NCBI RefSeq assembly: GCF_002909255.1
Contig: NZ_PIOB01000007.1
Coordinates: 62,001-126,000 of the forward strand
DNA length: 64,000 bases
Direction of reading: 5' to 3'
Source of the DNA: Arenibacter hampyeongensis
Lineage (GTDB): Bacteria; Bacteroidota; Bacteroidia; Flavobacteriales; Flavobacteriaceae
A model generated the notes under the pieces. The model was not told the DNA's origin. It searched no databases and saw only the letters and a program-made list of their open reading frames with translations. The position numbers and the translations under genes were made by a program. The number at the start of each line of letters is the position of its first letter. Position 1 is the first letter of the stretch. Shown piece after piece: positions 61,329 through 64,000 of this stretch.

Positions 61329-63116
61329 ATGAAATATTTGATTTTAACTTTGTGCTTCTTCAGTATGAATTTAACGATATCCCAAGATTTATTGCTGGAA
61401 GCGGAAAGTTTTGACGATAAAGGGGGGTGGGTAGTTGACCCCCAATTCATTGAACAAATGGGTTCTTCCTATCTTCAGGCCCATGGTATGGGGGTACCTG
61501 TGGAAAATGCACAAACCCAGGTAAATTTCAAAAAGAATGGCGAATATAAGGTTTGGGTACGAACCAAGAATTGGGTACCGGGAGAATGGGAAGCACCGGG
61601 AAAATTTCAGATTAAGGTAAATGGCTTGGTGTTGGGAAATACGCTAGGCCTCCGTTCTGGATGGGGTTGGGAATATGCCGGAGCTGTTCAGATAACGAAT
61701 AAAAAAAATACTTTGGAACTTGTAGACCTTACAGGTTTCAACGGTCGATGTGATGCCATCTATTTTACTACTTCTAACGCTGAACCACCTTCATCCATGA
61801 ATAAGTTGGCTACTTGGAGGAAAACTGTTGTTATGGAGCCGTTGGCACCCAAAGTTACCAAGAAATATGACCTAGTTGTTGTAGGTGGTGGAATTGCTGG
61901 TTGCGCGGCAGCTATAGCGGCCGCAGAGCAAGGGCTTCAGGTGGCGCTAATTCACGACCGACCTGTTTTGGGAGGTAATGCCAGCAGCGAAATTAGGGTA
62001 CATACCTTGGGTATATATGGTAATTTTGAACGGATCCTTAAAAAGTTGGATACGGAACATTATCCCAATGGATCTCCGGAGGCGCATAAGGACCAAATAA
62101 AAAGGGATACCAATGTAAAAAGTTATGAGAATATTTCCCTCTTCTTAAACTGGAGGGCGTATGATGCCAAAGCTGTTGAAAATAGAATCGGTCATGTAGA
62201 TGCACGTCAAACAGCTACAGGGGAGCGCATTCGTTTTGAATCACCGCTATTTGTAGATTCCACTGGCGATGGTTGGATAGGTTTTTGGGCCGGTGCAGAA
62301 TTTTCTTATGGACGTGAAAGTGTTGATCAATATGGGGAAGAATGGAAAGAGCATGGGGAATTATGGAGTCCAAAACAACCGGACAATGCTGTAATGGGAT
62401 CTTCAGTACTTTGGCGCTCCTATGAAACGGACCAGCGGGAACAATTCCCTGAGGTACCTTGGGCAATGCCAGTGGCCAGGGATTATGCCAAAGTCAAGGG
62501 AGAATGGCAGTGGGAGTTTAGCCGTAATGATCTTAATCAAATAGACGATGCCGAGGAAATCCGAGATCATATGCTAAGGGCTATTTATGGTTCTTTCGGA
62601 AATGCCAAAAAATTACCTGAAAATGCCAATCGAAAATTGGAATGGGTATCTTATCTAGTAGGTAAACGCGAATCCAGAAGATTGGTGGGAGATTATATTT
62701 TTACATTAAACGATGCCAAATCCGGCCGTACTTTCCCTGATGGTGTAGTGGAAGAAACTAGGGAGGTGGACGTACATTATCAGACCGTGTTGGAGGATGA
62801 GAAAAATCCTGACTTTATTTCTGAAGCGCTTTTTTATAAGACTCCTAAATATTATATCCCATACAGAAGCTTGTATTCAAAAAATATAAGTAATTTGTTT
62901 ATGGCCGGTAGAAATTTCAGTACTTCCCATGTTGGCCTGGGTGGACCAAGGGTAATGAGGACAACCGGACAAATGGGTGCCGCTGTAGGTTTTGCAGCAT
63001 CACTTTGTAAAAAGTACGATGTTAATCCTAGGGATATTTATACGGGGTATTTGGATGAATATATGGCTCTTATAGAAAAACAAAAATATACACCTATTCC
63101 CGAATCCAAGAAATAG
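61329..63116 (+). CDS. Secreted FAD-dependent oxidoreductase with a carbohydrate-binding-like N-terminus
   Basis: 595 residues with a signal peptide (about 1-19, ending TISQ). Residues about 22-150 form a beta-rich domain that resembles carbohydrate-binding modules (WVRTKNWVPGEW, LVDLTGFNGRCDAIYFT). The FAD domain starts at YDLVVVGGGIAGC (GGGIAGC at 186-192) and includes VLGGNASSEIRVH; the family is the PF12831 type. The C-terminal half contains the FMAGRNFSTSHVGLGGPRVMRTTGQMG segment, typical for this family. Its substrate is probably a sugar or glycoside; this is inferred. Confidence 0.9.
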   Translation: MKYLILTLCFFSMNLTISQDLLLEAESFDDKGGWVVDPQFIEQMGSSYLQAHGMGVPVENAQTQVNFKKNGEYKVWVRTKNWVPGEWEAPGKFQIKVNGLVLGNTLGLRSGWGWEYAGAVQITNKKNTLELVDLTGFNGRCDAIYFTTSNAEPPSSMNKLATWRKTVVMEPLAPKVTKKYDLVVVGGGIAGCAAAIAAAEQGLQVALIHDRPVLGGNASSEIRVHTLGIYGNFERILKKLDTEHYPNGSPEAHKDQIKRDTNVKSYENISLFLNWRAYDAKAVENRIGHVDARQTATGERIRFESPLFVDSTGDGWIGFWAGAEFSYGRESVDQYGEEWKEHGELWSPKQPDNAVMGSSVLWRSYETDQREQFPEVPWAMPVARDYAKVKGEWQWEFSRNDLNQIDDAEEIRDHMLRAIYGSFGNAKKLPENANRKLEWVSYLVGKRESRRLVGDYIFTLNDAKSGRTFPDGVVEETREVDVHYQTVLEDEKNPDFISEALFYKTPKYYIPYRSLYSKNISNLFMAGRNFSTSHVGLGGPRVMRTTGQMGAAVGFAASLCKKYDVNPRDIYTGYLDEYMALIEKQKYTPIPESKK

Positions 63117-63161
63117 TTTTTGAAGCACATTTTGTTCCATGAAAGAAGTATGTGAATCATC

Positions 63162-64000
63162 ATGAAAATAATAATAGCTACATTACTATTTTGTGGATTG
63201 GGACTTGTATGGACTCAAAAAACAGACGTTAGTCTTACAAGTGTTTCCCAACATAAAACACTGAGCAAAAAGCCGGAGTTCTTTGCATTGGAATGGAAGG
63301 AGGGTATGGTGTTAAAAAATAAACCAACTCCATTTTTTATCGAGGTAGAGACTTTGGGCAATCAGAATGTTGATATCCTTGTTACCACGCAGAACAGGCC
63401 AGTATTATATACGGCTGATATTTGTACTCCGGTCTGTGCAGATGGCGAATGCAGGTTAATGTATCTTACACTTTATTGGAATTTATTGGGAGCGTATGCA
63501 GGTTATGATAAGGTGGAGGGCCAGACGTTGACGAAACATGATCATGAGGAATTCCTGGAACAGGATTATGAAAAATTGCACCACTTATTAATGGATGACA
63601 ATTCAATTCTGAAAAGAAAGAAAATTGATGAGTTGGTGGAAAAGCCCGAGGATTCTGAACTCGACGGTGCAGACGCCAAAGCGGGGGCCACTATAACCGA
63701 GGTAAAGGAATCTGTAGTAGATGGGGCACTTTATTCCTGTTATGTTGCTTGGAATATAGCGCACGGAACCATTAAAGGAGAACTACAGGATTTTACCACA
63801 TATAACTTTGATAAAGAAATGAAGCGCTATATGCTTATGAGCAATGAGCAGGATTATCAAATGTATGCGCTAAAGTCTTTGAATAATGAAGAGTATATTG
63901 ATTACAAGGACCGAATAGTACAAATTTTCAAGGAGGGTATTCCCATGGTTCGTACCTATATTGTACAAAATCTCCCTAAATTGTTCTGGGAAAGCGATAG
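63162..64000 (+). CDS. Exported protein with a flavinylation-like DxxAGAT motif (C-terminus cut by window edge)
   Basis: The frame starts at ATG 63162 and is open to the window end, about 279 codons. A signal peptide (about 1-18) precedes a domain with three cysteines (88, 92, 97) and a DGADAKAGAT segment, with Thr177 at the place where RnfG/NqrC-type domains carry the FMN-linked threonine of DxxSGAT. Here the Ser is Ala (Ala174). It is followed by VVDGALYSCYVAW, which fits the end of an FMN-binding fold. The C-terminal visible part is helical. It follows the FAD oxidoreductase by 45 bases. Flavin attachment is inferred. Confidence 0.6.
   Translation, partial: MKIIIATLLFCGLGLVWTQKTDVSLTSVSQHKTLSKKPEFFALEWKEGMVLKNKPTPFFIEVETLGNQNVDILVTTQNRPVLYTADICTPVCADGECRLMYLTLYWNLLGAYAGYDKVEGQTLTKHDHEEFLEQDYEKLHHLLMDDNSILKRKKIDELVEKPEDSELDGADAKAGATITEVKESVVDGALYSCYVAWNIAHGTIKGELQDFTTYNFDKEMKRYMLMSNEQDYQMYALKSLNNEEYIDYKDRIVQIFKEGIPMVRTYIVQNLPKLFWESD

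Overview
The window is chromosomal DNA from a member of the family Flavobacteriaceae (Bacteroidota), probably a marine gliding species; I cannot fix the genus. Several things point there: GldI, GSII together with GSIII glutamine synthetases, families largely confined to this phylum (DUF3810, DUF4920, DUF3276, DUF1684, DUF6268), a long NusB, a fused IcmF mutase, weak Shine-Dalgarno sequences, and many promoters with the TAnnTTTG -7 element of Bacteroidota. Base composition is AT-rich and even. I see no rRNA, tRNA, insertion sequence, phage or CRISPR array.

Layout. 1-9.2 kb: DUF3810 metalloprotease-like protein (cut by the edge), PepD dipeptidase, CBS protein, then the minus-strand operon nrnA-gldI-cyclophilin/FKBP lipoprotein, a Ca/Na exchanger and a CarboxypepD_reg-like protein. 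9.2-14.4 kb: divergent GSII and GSIII genes, purM and a Rieske protein. 14.6-21.6 kb: ApbE, a minimal ABC pair, prfA-pyrF, a hydrolase, DUF4197 and purU. 21.9-29 kb: icmF, a helical-bundle protein, an Lrp-type regulator, a hydrolase-like exported protein and DUF1684. 29-31.8 kb: the nitrogen operon glnK-amtB-porin. 32-37 kb: crcB, two tiny membrane proteins, a pyrophosphohydrolase, ilvE, DUF4920-mnmD and a TIGR01777 epimerase. 37-44.7 kb: grpE-dnaJ, then an ABC exporter, MscS channel, beta-barrel and sigma-54 activator in one operon. 44.8-55.2 kb: PPK2, an M28 peptidase, a second dual PPIase, Csp, 1-Cys peroxiredoxin, a YfiT/DinB protein, CsaA, a BASS transporter and an acyltransferase. 55.3-59.6 kb: DUF3276, an ABC exporter, nusB, DUF1573 and yajC. 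59.7-64 kb: an exported Gfo/Idh/MocA oxidoreductase, a secreted FAD oxidoreductase with a carbohydrate-binding-like N-terminus, and the start of an exported protein with a flavinylation-like motif.

How it fits together. Nitrogen assimilation is the clearest theme. GSII, GSIII and glnK-amtB-porin all have the identical -7 box TATTTTTG. None has a clear -33 TTG at the usual spacing, and a shared C-rich/T-run/G-rich sequence sits in that place; I read this as a candidate nitrogen operator. Envelope folding (three PPIases, GldI), envelope transport and stress, and extracytoplasmic redox (ApbE, Rieske, FAD oxidoreductase, putative flavoprotein) are recurring secondary themes. The best leads are the nitrogen motif, a 28-residue membrane microprotein related to a second small protein in the window, a covarying intergenic repeat after dnaJ, a hydrolase whose nucleophile serine is aspartate, a sigma-54 activator without a DNA-binding domain, and the truncated protein at the right edge.
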